From: Doris montereyensis
Taxonomy: Eukaryota > Mollusca > Gastropoda > Nudibranchia > Dorididae
Assembly (NCBI GenBank): GCA_037039925.1
Contig: JAXRKP010000424.1
Coordinates: forward strand, 106,001 to 170,000
DNA length: 64,000 nt
Direction: 5' to 3'
This document shows positions 32,496 to 63,060 of the stretch, piece by piece. Position numbers and translations under genes: made by a program. Under the pieces are notes generated by a model. That model was given only the letters and a program-made list of their open reading frames with translations, had not been told where the DNA came from and did not search any database. How positions within the stretch are numbered: the stretch's first letter is position 1; the number at the start of each line of letters is the position of its first letter.

Positions 32496-33485
32496 GAGTG
32501 TAACATGCTCATGTATTTATTTTTCTGTTTTTTTTTTTGTGTCGAATAAATATTGTGTCCAGTTCAGGGCTCTTAGTCCTGCAAAAAATATTTGTTTTAA
32601 ACAGCACTTACACTCGCTTAAAGTGTAATTCTTTGATTTCATTCAACATTCCATCTATGACTGATATGAAAGAACTTTGTGCGTTACTCACATGTGCACA
32701 CTAGAACTAATTAAAACTCTGTGTGTGTGTGTGCTATGTTTGAACTGAATAACAGAACTAGTAGAATGCTTGACATTACGCTTTTATGAAAAAAATTATG
32801 ATCAAATTCCCTCTGGCAAGGTTTTAGTGTTGGGATGTTAAAAATTGCATTTCAATTAAAGACGTTTGTTAGTAAAATTAGTTCTCAAATTGCTGATTTG
32901 AGATTTCAAAAGGGCAGGCATATAATATTTCCATCTATGTGAATACGATGGATAAGGATGTGAAATAGAGATTGAATCCCCATAGGAACAAAGACCAAGC
33001 AAAAAATACAAAGAATAAACAAGACACAGATTTTGAACACCAAGCAGAATTGTGCTTCTTCCATTTTTATTTGTCTTCTATTTCATTTTTGTTATTGGTC
33101 ACAAATCCTATAGAGATACCATCCCAAACGTGAAAATAAAAACAGTACTATAGGCACAGTCACAGTGGAGTAAAGTCCAACTAATAATTTAACTATATCT
33201 GACAACTCAACTAAAAGAGACATGATAAACAATTGATACTTTGAGTTAGATCTTGTAACCCTTGTAGTAGTTTCTGTCATCATCATCACATCATCGAAAG
33301 CGTGTGAAAGCTGCGAGCTCCTCAGGGACCCTTGGCTGTCCATGCTTGTTTGTTGTCTGACCAAGGTCAAACACAAAGCATCTTGTGTTTATTCTGTCTC
33401 TCTTTTAGTGGAGTTGTCATCTTTTCATCACCTTTATCTTGATATAAGTTTTTAAAAAATAAAGTGTGTTTTTCTTAAATGTTAG

Positions 33486-33591
33486 TCAGAACACACCATT
33501 CCTCACAGTTTTTGTTTCAAGTCAATGTGTGATATCTGTCAACGCTTCTCAACTTGGAGGAATAGAAGTGCCGAACAGCTACACGTTTGAG
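33486..33591 (+). pseudogene. Inverted copy of gene B exon 7, frameshifted
   Basis: 106 nt: a 3-nt deletion near the start and a 1-nt T insertion (CAGTTTTTG where gene B has CAATTTTG). Donor GTGAGT kept. Confidence 0.85.
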
Positions 33592-33724
33592 GTGAGTTAA
33601 CGAAGATGAGAAACGAGACGAGCGGCTGCATGCGGTAGGAACGAGTGGACATTGGAATTGTTTGATTCTGATTTGGTTTTGATTGAGTAGCTTTTGAATT
33701 TCCAAAAAGGTTTCATCTCTTAGG

Positions 33725-34040
33725 GGTTGGTAGTCCAGAGGTAAGAGTCGGCCTCTCAACCCAAAAGGTAGTGGATTTGAGCCCCGTCAATAGTTGACAC
33801 ATTTTCTCGAACTTTAAAAAAAAAGCAAATTCTTACCCCTCCTATTACAAGTAGGTGAGCGACACCTAGTCCTATCGGAGATGGACGATAAAAAGGAGGT
33901 ATTGTGTGCAGATCACAACACTCTGTGCACGTTCAAGATCACTTGGCTGTTTACAGGGCAATCCGGACAGAATTAAAAATCCTACCAAAAAACCCGAGAT
34001 CCCCTTGGTTGTGGATGTGGAAATAAGATAATCAAACTCA
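33725..34040 (+). mobile_element. SINE family 2 copy, right-arm counterpart
   Basis: Inverted partner of 14195-14505. Confidence 0.75.
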
Positions 34041-34314
34041 TCTTCTGGAAGGCTAAAGTGGCTAATGCTATTTTTGGGACTATTTCTTTTCCCATGTCAC
34101 TTTCTGCTAGTTTTACTATGCTGAGCCGAGGTATTGGGATTTAGTGACTTCCTCGAGGTGTTTCTCATTCATTCAAGTTCATACGTGTTTTTGTCTTGGG
34201 TTAGGTTTCCGTTAGGTGTCTGTTAAATAAGAATTATGTTGTGCTTGGGGGAAAAATAGGCACATCTGATCATGGCCAGTGATTCTGGTGTGAAATTTGA
34301 ACATTGTTTTATTA

Positions 34315-35215
34315 CAGTAGTGACCGCCTAAATGCCCGCCGCTTAAATGTCTGTTTCGCCTAAATGCCCGCAATCTCAGTGAAACCAAATTTTTTCTATA
34401 TAAATGTCCCCTCTAAATGCCCGTTTGAAACCAAGATCTTCGCCTAAATGCCCGGTCTCAACGACAACTGCAGGTATCTTTTTCTCCAAAGTATTATAAA
34501 ATACATCTGTAATTGATTAAATATTCTGTTTTTCTTTATCATACATGTAATCCGATCGCTAATCTAATAGGGCTTATGCCCGTCAACAATGTGCCATGCA
34601 TTGCAACCACCCTTCATTACCTATCCATTGTAGGCCCTAATGTACTAAAACGTTGACCAATCTTCTCTTCATAACTCCACCCAATGTACAGCACGTCCTT
34701 TGTCCTATTGGATCACTGGTTGATCATCGGGCAATTAGAATTGAACAGTCTTCCGGACTCCGCCCACATCTCTTTCTTGATGTCGTAAGTGGCATGCAAT
34801 CACCTGGCGTCTTTAGACCGGACGCTCATCGCGATCGAGGACAAGGTGTGAACAGTTTGGCATTGGCGGTATCTAATGTGACTTTGGGTCTTCATGGCAA
34901 GAGAGTCAACCCATTCGCGCTCACTACCTCAGCGTTAAAGGAGCGTAATGGTTTCCAGGTTTCACTTTTTCTCGCATTAAATGTTTCGTACAGCTGATGA
35001 CTTTTCCAAAAACAAACGATCTAGCTATGAATCTTTTTGAGGATTATTTATGAATCGAAGGAGTTGTAAGATTCATGTTGGTTATTCATTGGTCCCATTG
35101 GATGAGGCTTTTCTTTATCCAGTTTTTCTCATCAAATTTGTATAATTACTTAAGTCATAGGCCTTGTGATTAAATAAGTTACGTGATTATAATGTGGGTC
35201 ATGCCAGTTAATGGT
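34315..35215. mobile_element. TIR element copy in right arm, 3'-truncated
   Basis: Inverted counterpart of 10818-11997, starting CAGTAGTGACCGCCTAAATG after TA. Its far end is missing at the deletion junction near 35220. Carries an open frame of 114 codons (34653-34997) containing [20 protein letters not shown]. Confidence 0.7.
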
Positions 35216-35224
35216 TTGATCTCT

Positions 35225-36328
35225 TATTGTTGTGTTTCTGATTTTGTCTCTTAATTTTTCTTACTATTCTTCTTAGATATTTCATTTCAGTTGCTTGTAC
35301 TCTACTGTATTCCCTACTGTCTTAGGTCCAGGTTTCACTATCATAAGGGAGAATATGACATGGTAAAGTAAGTGCTGGTGGCAATCAATGATTTAAGATG
35401 GAGCCATGTATGCTTGGCAGCCTGATCTGGTCGTTTTTGTAATAAGTTCAGGTTGATCTAATGGAATAAACAGTTGGCCATATATAGCTTTTGAAGAATA
35501 TATCTATTGATTTCTGGCTCTATGTTCTTCAAAGGTATCCATTGCAATTGGTTCACGTTGGTTTTGGTATTTCCTTTCGTTTATGTACAATTATTAATTA
35601 CAAAGCAGGTTGTGTTCTTTTGCACTTCTCAATTTCTTGCATGTAGATCTATTGGTGTGGGTCCCAGACACAGCTACCATAATCTAAGACTGGTTTTACT
35701 TTTTTCTTTTTTTTCTTCTTTGCTACTTCTTCTTATTCGTGTGTCTTTGCTACTTCAACTGATCATGTATTCATTTCATGGTGAAGATGATATTATTATA
35801 ATAATTCTTCAAACATTATCAAGGGAAAATAAAGGACACAGAAAATGACTTCCATCAGGAATCAGCAATCAAACTCTAGCAGATAATTATCTTAGAATTA
35901 CAAAAGATAAGAAAGGTTAATGTGAAAAGTTAGGCACATTATAAATAAGATATACAAGTCATGTAGTCATAACTTATTTTGTCTCTATTGTGCTTTATAG
36001 ATTCAATGTTTTGAAGATTAGACGTTTAAGATGGGGTAGTAATGTCAGTATATTCTGCACGTGTTCTCCCATGGTTGCAGTCCTCAATATGAGAATCTCG
36101 TCATCATGCCAATTACGCAGATGGCGTTGTCGCATTTTCGTATAAGGACTGTCATCTGTACTGTTCTTGACGATAAAATTTGTTATCCTTTGATATGGAA
36201 CACACAAAAAAAACCCAACTTGCATTACTAAAGCCTTGTAGCATTTCTCTTTCAGGTTTTGAGGACAGTTGTAAAGGTTTCTTCTATGGAAGGCCGAATG
36301 GCCATTTGCTTTTCAGCATAGTGCTCCA
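35225..36328 (-). mobile_element. LINE remnants, right-arm counterpart
   Basis: Inverted partner of the nested LINEs at 8946-10060. Ends abruptly at about 36328 after TTTTCAGCATAGTGCTC. Confidence 0.7.
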
Positions 36329-36334
36329 CATTTA

Positions 36335-37020
36335 TCGAAAGAGGTCGCTAATGAAATAGTTTTCCTCTTTCTATTATTTTCAATATCTCTCTTAAAACAG
36401 GAATTGTACCAAATGACTGGAAATTAGCTAATTTTACAGCTATTTTTAAAAAAGGAAATAGATGCGACACGGAAAATTATCGTCCGATCAGCCTAATATG
36501 TATCATAAGTAAAATACTTGAATCCTTTTTAAAGGACTTCATAATGACTTTTCTTGAATCTTACAACACGTTGTCTGAATGTCAGCATGGCTTTCACAGT
36601 AAACGTTCTTGTATAACCCCAATTATTAGAGGTTATGGAAGATCTCAGTAAATATATTGATGATAAAAATACTATTGATGTTATATATTTGGATTTTCGA
36701 AAGGCTTTTGATTCAGTATCCCATGAAAGACTCTTTGTAAAGCTTCAGGCTTACGGTATAGTTGGTGATATATTATGTTGGATTAAATAATAATGTTTCC
36801 TATCAAATCGCCGTCAGAGAGTAATAGATGAAATATGGAAGGTTTTGACTTTCAAAATTCGAAAAGTACAAAGGTGTTCCCAAGGGTAGTGTGATAGGGC
36901 CTCTCTTATTTATACTATTTATAAATGATCTTCCGAATACAATAGAATTCTACTTGCAAAATATTTGTGGATGATCTTATCCAATTGTATAAAATTGTTC
37001 ATAACATAGATAATATTGAG
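36335..37020 (+). mobile_element. Degenerate LINE reverse transcriptase
   Basis: IVPNDWKLANFTAIFKKGNR, then [30 protein letters not shown]; after a shift VIYLDFRKAFDSVSHERLFV and KLQAYGI; then GVPKGSVIGPLLFILFINDL and FVDDLIQLYK. Blocks are in the right order but in three frames. It starts exactly where palindrome homology ends. Confidence 0.8.
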
Positions 37021-37339
37021 CATAAATAATTTTCAAATATTCTCATGTGAAATTTACTTGGGGAGATAGATTTAAGATTTATAATACAGGAAGTTCTACT
37101 TCTGTGAGACATTTTTTCATTATTATATGAATAGTCAAATTATAGAATAATTTACTATTCAAAACAAAAAAAGGCAAACAGAATTAATTCTTTTAATAAT
37201 GCCATTGATATGGAGCTCTATAATTGTTCGTATTGATTATGAATATATGTTAATTCATTTTTGAAAAATCCATAATTATTTTGAGATGTATGGGGCATTT
37301 AAAGGTCAAATGACCTACATCGCCTCTGAAAAAAATGTG

Positions 37340-37810
37340 TATGATATTTATGGGTTTCTTCTTTGCCTCTCGGCTCCTTGTAGAGCACAGGCCATCAACA
37401 AAGAGCCACCAGTCATCCCTATTCTGCGTCAACGTCTGCAACTCCCCCTAGGTTATCCTCCGTCTCGCCATGTCCGTCTCGATTGCTCTCCTCCAGGTCA
37501 TTCTTGGTTGCCCTCTAGATCTATTCCTTGTGGATTCCATGTTAAGCTTTGTCTGGCTATGTTGGACCTTGGTCTTCTCATTATATGGCCCATCCATCTC
37601 CCTTCCTTTTCTTCAAATCTCTCTCAACTGGGAGCTGCTTCGTCCTCCCTCACGAAGGTCTGCATTGCTGATGGTGTCAGTGTCAGGCCAACGTACGCTC
37701 AATGCGCCCCCTGTGTAAAGGATTGCAGGCTCTAGTGTAGCAGCTTTGGTGCTCTTCCACGTCTCCGAGCCATACAGGAGGATGGATTTTACGTTTGATT
37801 TGAAGATCTA
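37340..37810 (-). mobile_element. LINE C-terminal fragment
   Basis: Minus frames: SILLYGSETW near 37780, then LSVRWPD, ARQSLTWNPQG and LTQNRDDWWLFVDGLCS. Same family tail as the LINE at 3915-5180. Confidence 0.7.
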
Positions 37811-37859
37811 ATTTTACTCTTTTCCTTAATTGAACTACTGACCCAGATCTTTCTCAATG

Positions 37860-39600
37860 TTAAAATGCATATCTTACTGTTTGGATACATGCCGTCAACG
37901 TTTTCTTTGACCTTTCTTTTTCTTTACCAGTACCCATTCTACCTTCCGTGTATGGGTTTAGATGCCCGAATGATCTTTTTCCAGGCTGTCCTGTCCTTGC
38001 ATTTTCTGATTGCTTCTGTAAAGGTTAGATTTCTTTGTTTCAGTGTCTCTTTTATATCTTCTTCCCACTTTCTCCGAGGTACCTTGGTTTTTTAGCATGG
38101 TATACTGTTTACATGCCCAAACCATCTGAGCTGATTTATTTCTATCTTAGTTTTTATGCCATTTGCTTTGGTTTGATCTCTTATTGTTGTATTTCTGGGT
38201 TTTTTTTCAGTTTTTTTAGTTTTCCTACTATTCTTCTTAGATTTTTTCATTTCAGCTGCTTGTACTTGTCTCTACTGTATTCCCTTCTGTCTAAGGTCCA
38301 GATTTCACTGCCGTAGAAGAGTAGGACAATAAATTGTGTTGCATACTGTTAATTTGGTTTTTGTTGACAATTCTTGTTTACCTGCAAACGCGTCCTAGAT
38401 GGTTATATACTGTTTTTGCCTTTTTGGATTCTCTGGCTGATTTCTTCTCTTGGTTTTCCCTCAGAGTCAATCATTACTCCTAGGTAATTGTAGCTTTGAA
38501 CTTGTTCTAAATTCTCCCTGCCCAATTTATGTTCTGTGTTTTAGCTTCCCTTGTTTTCTTTGCAATTACTTTGTCTACTTTGTTTTAGTTCATTATTTAG
38601 CATGTTGATATTTTAAATATTAGCCTGAAGGCCACTTTCTGATTTTCAAAACAGAACTAAATCATCAACAAATGAAAACATTGATACATTTACTTGTTTG
38701 AGTTTCCACATACCTACATTCATTTTCTTCATTTTGAGGATGCCTTTATTTGCAACTGAATCCACAAAAAGGATAAACAAAAGGACAGGGTACAGTCCTG
38801 TCTTACTCTATATCTATCTACATCAATTTCTTCAGAAATGTTTCCAACTGCTCTCATTGCACAAGTTGGTTTTATTGTAACAAAAAAAAATCAATGCCTT
38901 CTATTAAATTTTGCTCTGCATTTGTGTTCTTGGAATGCCATAGTTCATCCCTCCTCACAGTGTCAAATTATGCCTTTTCCAAGTCAATAAAACATTTACT
39001 CTTGTCTATTTGTGGATATCTTTATGAGGAAGAAAGGGTGTTGGCTATTTTCATGTTATTCTTTGGGCAAAAGTTTATAAGTCTCTCCATTTGGAGAAGT
39101 TGTCGTCTCTCCTTCCTTACCTATTACTTCTCCCGATGTTTCTACACTGTTGCTTACGCTGGCGTTTAAATCTTCTAAGACCACTAGTTCCTGTTTGGGT
39201 TTGAGATTCTCCGCAGCTGTTAGTAAATCAATTTCGAAGATGTCTTTTTCTTCTTTGATGGCGTCTTCGTTTGGTCCATGAGCTACACGTATTAATAATT
39301 TAATTTCTTTTCCTATTGGTTTAATAACCGCGAGCTTATAAATTTCCAACTTTCTAGTAGTTTTTCATGTCTTTTATGCATAAGGAGGTCTCTCCTGCTC
39401 TATGTTTGACATCTACTCCTGAGAAGATAATAAAGTATGATGTGGTCCTACAGTTTCTATTACTTGTCCATTTCCTTTGTTTCTGTGATGGCCAAAATGT
39501 CTACTTTGAATATTTCAATTCCTTCAGTTAATAGTAATGCCTAATCCGTACAGGTGCAAGCTCCTGTCAGGCCCAGCTCCTTCGATCATGACTGTATAAT
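37860..39600 (-). mobile_element. Rearranged LINE: endonuclease, then reverse-transcriptase remnants
   Basis: 39590-39056 (minus) encodes an apurinic-endonuclease-type domain (ITETKGNGQ... in a shifted frame, RVAHGPNEDAIKEEKDIFEI, GEVIGKEGETTTSPNGE). 39010-38300 gives CFIDLEKA, QVQSYNYLGVMIDSEGK and GSEIWTLDRRE. The catalytic middle of the reverse transcriptase is missing, so it is an internally deleted, dead copy. Confidence 0.72.
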
Positions 39601-41100
39601 GCATTTTTATGGGTGTATTCACATACTGGTATTTATATAGCCATATATACTTTTTGTACACTATATTACATATAAATATTTGTACTCATACAGGACTGGA
39701 ATTTAAATGCGATTTTTCGAAAGCTTTGGCTGAATTTTTTTTCATATGCAATGCACGCTTTAAATAAATTGCTTTACAAGTATTAGTATTCAACATGACA
39801 TTTTCTGTTTGATTTGCATTTCAGAAACAGTGTGTTGTTTGTTCTTGAAATCTTGAATCATATATACCGCTACCTATTCACCACATTTTTATAAGAGAAA
39901 AAAAAAACCCTGATTTTATCTTTAACTTTGCATTGCCACTTTAGATTATTTTGATAACTTTAATATCACTGTCAGAAATGCTACCAAGTACATAAAAATA
40001 TAAATTTGTAATTGTATTGACGAAAAACTAGACATACGACTTTTGAAAATTGTTGACCGTAAGGTACGACCCATAATACAGGAGAAGGCTACTCTGCAGG
40101 TTTAGGTCCTAGTAAGGGTGGGGAGCTACCAAGGCTGAATTGACAGAAGAATATGCACAATCCCTTTAATCACAAAGCTGTCCGTACCCAATTGCCAACA
40201 GGTCCCGGACGTAAACAGCAGGTGCGCCTACTGCCTCAGGCAAACGAAAGGAAAGATATTAGACGAGGTTGAATACGTTTAGGGTATTCCCTGGGTTGGC
40301 CAAGCTTTGTAGCAGTTCACTCGAAGAACAAAGCCCGACCGGTGACATCACCCAGATCACTGAGGGCTACTGAGGCGAGTAAATCAAAAGTGTCCACAGA
40401 CATCCTTTTTGTGATTTGTTAAAGTCACATCAAAAGATGAGCCACCAAAGCCACTGAAAACGTAGTATTGCGATTTTCATGTGCACGCTTCAATATTGTG
40501 AAGGCAGTCGTAAAATCTCGTGAGCTAGATGGCTTCATTGACGAGCAGCTAGTGACTGAACTGGATGGATGTGCCAAACTACTATCTGGGGTGAGAGACA
40601 GGATTGACGCCAATCAGTGACTGAAACTCTCTGCTGCCAAGGGGGCCAAGGGGTCCCTGGGGAGCTCGCAGCTTTCACACGCTTTCGATGATGTGATGAT
40701 GTATCTATCCACGACAAATACTTATCCGCAAAGAAGGGGGGCTAAAATATCAAAACCAAGAATTGAATACATTAGTCTTGACTTTTGATGCACTCAAACC
40801 AACAATCTTCAGAATTGAATATTTGGTTTTAAGCGTCAGAATTTTTGTTCAAAATACGATGAGACGTTTTAATTGTCATGGTTGGATTTAAAAGGTCAGT
40901 TCCTGTGAAAAATAAACTTGAAGACTTCTTCCTGCCACGTCCCAGTGGCAAAAAATCTGTCAGCCACATGTGCCTTTGTATATCTGTGTGTTAACACACA
41001 TGTGTACACATACACATAGCAATAATAATAATTATGCAACCAGTCTTGGCTGTCTCGGCTATGGTCATCCTTTCCCACCCCTTACCTCCCGACAATCCGG
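39600..41100. other. Mostly unassigned sequence
   Basis: 40480-40720 has an open-looking stretch on the plus strand (KSRELDGFIDEQLVTELDGC, AKLLSGVRDRIDAN, then after a stop SSQLSHAFDDVM). Its last part (CAGCTTTCACACGCTTTCGA) also occurs inverted at 33285-33330, so it belongs to a dispersed repeat. Nothing else recognised. Confidence 0.35.
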
Positions 41101-41103
41101 TCA

Positions 41104-41209
<106 letters not shown>

Positions 41210-42677
41210 ATCATGGTGAAAAAAATTGAGAAAGGTCTGTGTCACCTTTACCAACGGAGATCGTACTCTGTAAGGTCAACCCATAAAAAAATCAGTCCTA
41301 GTTGCCGAATGTGTTGACCATCCCACCCCTTGTTGTGCTCTAGAGTGAGAGAATAATGTAACAGATCTTTGAGAAAAGGGTTGGGCTAAGTGGATCAAGT
41401 CCTGAGAGTCTTCAGACCAACAAACAACAAACACAACCCAAACAATAACAAACAGCTAACAACAACAAAAGAATGACAATGTAAATAATAGGTTGTGGCC
41501 TTGCCCCTGTCAATAGGCATCTACGCCAAAATGTATGATTGGTTGTCTCCCTGGATCATACCTTTTGGCGGGGACTACTGTATTTAGATTAAATATGTAA
41601 ATAAATGATACTGATAGAATATGTACTTATGAGCATCTTTCTGATCCATACCAGGTCGACTCAGTAATCCAGAGACAAGGTGTCGGCCTCTCAACCAAAA
41701 GATCATGGGTTCAAGCCCCCGACAGTTGCTGAATTTTCTTGATTTTTTCTGAATATCTCGTATCGCTTTTTTTTTTGTATTTTGTATACTTATCGATTTA
41801 CAAATTTTTAAAAATTGAGGCTTGAAAGAAACTAATTTATTGCAATTTTGCAACAACAATCATAAATTTCTAAAAACATAATGGAGATATCGAAAATCCC
41901 ATGCGTAGACCTCTTATTAGTAATAATATAAAGTAGCTGTGTGCCAAATTTCAAATGAATCCGTTGAAAATTGTAGAATTAATTAACAAAAACAGTCAAA
42001 AGAGTCAATTTTGAGAAAATCTTATTTGAAACTACTTTTCCGTTATTTGAATGTTTTCGTATAAAAACCTAGAAAATTATTTCTTATCGAGCCTGTTTCA
42101 ACTACCCCATCTTCATACTCATGTCAGACAACACCTTTCCATAATAGATGTGCGGAATATGCCACATATTTTCCTGGCGATCTAAGGTACTATTGAATTA
42201 TTATTTTTTTTATTAGTAGATTTTGTATAGCGTACACACTGTGCCGATTAAAATGAGTACAAACTTGTTATACTTTAGATAAAATTACTGGCCTTGATAG
42301 TTCAACAGATACAGTTAGGCCGGTATCATATCTAAAAACGAAATCGTAAAAATTCAAAGAATCGATACTTAGCTTCTTTTACAGTATCAAATGTAAAGGG
42401 AGTGAATGTCAGCGTCCATTATTTTGGACAAAAATGACCTTCTCTGGACTACCGAGTCCCTTTTTATTGGAGCTAAGTAGAAAAAAGTACCAGACATGTC
42501 TACATATATATGTTACAAAGAAAAAAATGATTATGTGGAGAAACAGGTACGGCAAACAAACTAACATTTTGCGTTGTCATAGGAGATAAAAGATATCTTT
42601 ATTTGTCTTATTGCACAAATATAAAAAAACATTAACCTATATTATAATAGACAAAATGAGCAAATAAACAGTTCATA
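41210..42677. other. Unassigned intergenic sequence
   Basis: 41560-41578 (TTTTGGCGGGGACTACTGTA) resembles the end of the TIR elements at 12 kb; otherwise only the SINE head at 41655 was recognised. Confidence 0.35.
41655..41725 (+). mobile_element. SINE family 2 head fragment
   Basis: ACAAGGTGTCGGCCTCTCAA, then GGGTTCAAGCCCC; tRNA-like head without the body. Confidence 0.55.
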
Positions 42678-43508
42678 CAGTTGTGACTTCCTAATGCTCG
42701 GTGCTTGGGAAGAAGAAACACTGAGCATATGGTCGAAATGTGCATTTAGGCAAAAAAAGGTCAAGAGCAACAATTTGGGGAGGGGAGGGGGATGGGGATC
42801 ATCAAGAAAGGTCATCGAGCATGGTGCAGAAAGTCAACATTTACTTCCCTTGATTGTGATTTTAATAAACCAGGTCTTCTTTACAAAACCGTATTTCAAA
42901 GCCACATTATATTTTATCTTGTATGTTGACCATCGCTCGGCACAAAGATCCAAAGGCACGATGGATACGGCCAATGCCAGACAGGGGAGCAATAAAACTG
43001 TTCACATCTTGACCTCGATCGCAATGAGCGTCCGGTCTAAAGACGCCAGGCGATTGCATGCCACTTACGACATCAAGAAAGAACCGTGGGCAAATTCCGG
43101 TAGACCGTTCAATTCTAATTGCCTGGTTACAAACCAGTGATCCCATAGGACAAAGGATGTGCTGTACAGTGGGTGGAGTTGTAAAAAAACCGGTCATCTT
43201 TTTTACATTACAATGTAATGAAGAAGAGTGGTTACAATGCATGACATATTGCTGACGATCATAAGCCATATTAGCGTTGGGATTACATGGATGAATGATA
43301 AAATGAAAATAAAAATTAAAATAAATGTTAATCAATTACGGACGTACGTTATGATAATTTAGAGAAGATGATGCTTGCAGTAGCCATTAAGATCAGGCAT
43401 TTAGACGAAAGTTTTGGCTTTGAAATGGGCATTTACTAGAGGGGCAATATGTATAGAAAAAATTGGTTTCACTGATTATGGCAGTAGGCATTTAGGCGGT
43501 TACTACTG
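42678..43508. mobile_element. Third copy of the TIR element
   Basis: Starts TA/CAGTTGTGACTTCC, ends GGCGGTTACTACTG. The minus frame within 42907-43335 again reads [20 protein letters not shown], in divergent surroundings. Confidence 0.7.
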
Positions 43509-44369
43509 ACTCCTGGGGTTGACTTTTTTCAGATAGCACCATGAAGGAATATAAGAAAAAGTATATAAAATAATGACGTATTCATCAGTCTGTACAAGGA
43601 ACAAGATAAACGAAAAAGTAAGTTCTTACAAGTGTTGTAAACTTACAGTTTAAGAAATGTAAGGTAAAATGTTTTAGAATTTAATGAAATCGAATAATAT
43701 AAAAAACCCAACATTTTTCTCTTTAAAACTACCAATAGCCCACACTTAGCAAAGACCAAATGTGTTAAAAGTTGCTTGGTGACCCAATAATTATCAAATT
43801 AGAGGAATAGTTGAAAATCAGTCAATATCTAATATTGAGCATGACAAAGAAGTATTACATAAAAAGCATGGTGCCGGTAAACTGTCGAATCTGCTAATAA
43901 GTATGAAACTGAAAATACAAAAATGTCAATGGTCAACATGTCATATATTGGAAGCCAATCAATAAAATAAAAAATGAATGCTTTGCTTATTTGCAAAAAA
44001 AACAATTGTAAAGATACGAATGCATGCTACTGATGCAGTCTCTTCAGACATAATAAATGTTTGTATGTGGAATGTATCAGTATAGTAGTTACTGCCTGAA
44101 TGCATGCCGCCCTCTTGCCCCCATTCTCCTTAGAGAAAGGGCGAAGTGGGTGGCGGGGGAGAGTGGTTTAAATTATTTAATATAAACATTTTTAACCACT
44201 AGTATTGTACTCGACATGTCTATATTAGCTGGACATTTAAAAACAAATTTCTCTTGGATTGTGGATGGATTGTTGGGCTTTTCAACCCTCTTAACCCTCA
44301 TTGTCAACCTCCCATGAACAAAGAAAGGAGCTCAACTCAGACAGGGCACGATGGTGTTTTCAGCGCCAT
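43509..44369. other. Unassigned AT-rich intergenic sequence
   Basis: No exon, RNA or repeat family recognised. Confidence 0.35.
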
Positions 44370-44560
44370 CTTCTCAGTCAATGGTTGGGTAATTTACCAC
44401 AAAATTTTGACTGTTTTTACCTACACTCGCCTATAAAAAAATTGTTTAACAAAAAAATATATGTCAAATGGACATTTTTCTGCCATAAACTTGTAGATAA
44501 ATGATCGCTCTACACGAATATATAAAGGACAGAAAATCAACATTTTGGTTCCAAACTCGC
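44370..44560. repeat. Dispersed repeat shared with 18.39-18.62 kb
   Basis: Second copy of the block described at 18390-18620, same orientation. Nothing LINE-like follows it here. Confidence 0.6.
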
Positions 44561-44709
44561 CAATCCAGTTAAAACAAATTATAAAAAACAACAACAGCCG
44601 TATACATGGGCAGTGTCTGCGTACAAGCATGCTTAGTCGGTTTTTTCTTCTCAAAAGTAGCAAGCTTTTATGTAGAGACCACAATAATTTCATTTGTTTG
44701 TTTCATTAA

Positions 44710-44975
<266 letters not shown>

Positions 44976-45493
44976 ATACTGCGGCAACATCTCATGTGTA
45001 GAGCTCTGGGCGCATTACGAAAAGGACTAAAAATATTACTTACACACTAAACACACAGCCACAAGGAAAAAATGCAAATAACGGGCTTAAATATTACATT
45101 GCTAAATGATACTCCTCTAACCAGAAACATTAAAAAGCTTTTATAAATAAATATGTCTTCAAGCGCTTCTTGAAAACATCCAGAGATGGCGATAACTTTA
45201 CGTCATGTGGGAGATCATCCACACCGTGGGACCGAAATGTTGAAATTTACCCCATCCACCATTGCGATGATCTCATGGGTAATTTAAGAGGAAACAGCAA
45301 GATGACAGATATGTGTAAGAAGGGAAAGGGGGATAGAACCTGCCAGCAGCCCCCACCAACGGATGGCACAATAAGATATTTCAATAATCTACAAATGATA
45401 TGAGTAAGTTCTATTGGACACTAGGACTAACTATATGTCAATATTCTGAGCAATCAAAGGTGCTTCTTCTAACACTGTCTTGCTTTGCTTCAT
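44976..45493. other. Region downstream of gene A stop
   Basis: Would hold gene A's 3' UTR (minus strand). Includes a dispersed repeat (about 44976-45240, GCGCTTCTTGAAAACATCCA) and the AAGAGGAAACAGCAAGATGA repeat at 45245-45365. No confident poly(A) signal assigned. Confidence 0.4.
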
Positions 45494-62908
<17,415 letters not shown>

Positions 62909-63060
62909 CTGGTGGGAGTTACAAGACAAAACAAATTTGTATCAATCAAAAAGGACATCGTTTGCAGAAAATAACAGTTTCGAATAATGCTGGGAAAAAT
63001 AAGTCCACAGATGTAAACATAAACAAAAATGCCAACCAGCAAGGAACGGGATAAGTAACC

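Larger units (their letters stand above)
27690..36328 (+). repeat. Right arm of a large inverted duplication of the gene B locus
   Basis: Reverse complement of about 8946-25505, in order: 27690-28910 matches 25505-24290; 29936-30095 matches 24275-24110; 30705-31625 matches 18045-17120; 31660-34250 matches 16530-13960; 34265-35220 matches 12060-11100; 35222-36328 matches 10060-8946. Missing from this arm are left segments about 18.05-24.11, 16.53-17.12, 12.06-13.96 and 10.06-11.10 kb. In the exon 7 copy I count four substitutions, a 3-nt deletion and a 1-nt insertion over 108 nt. Confidence 0.9.
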
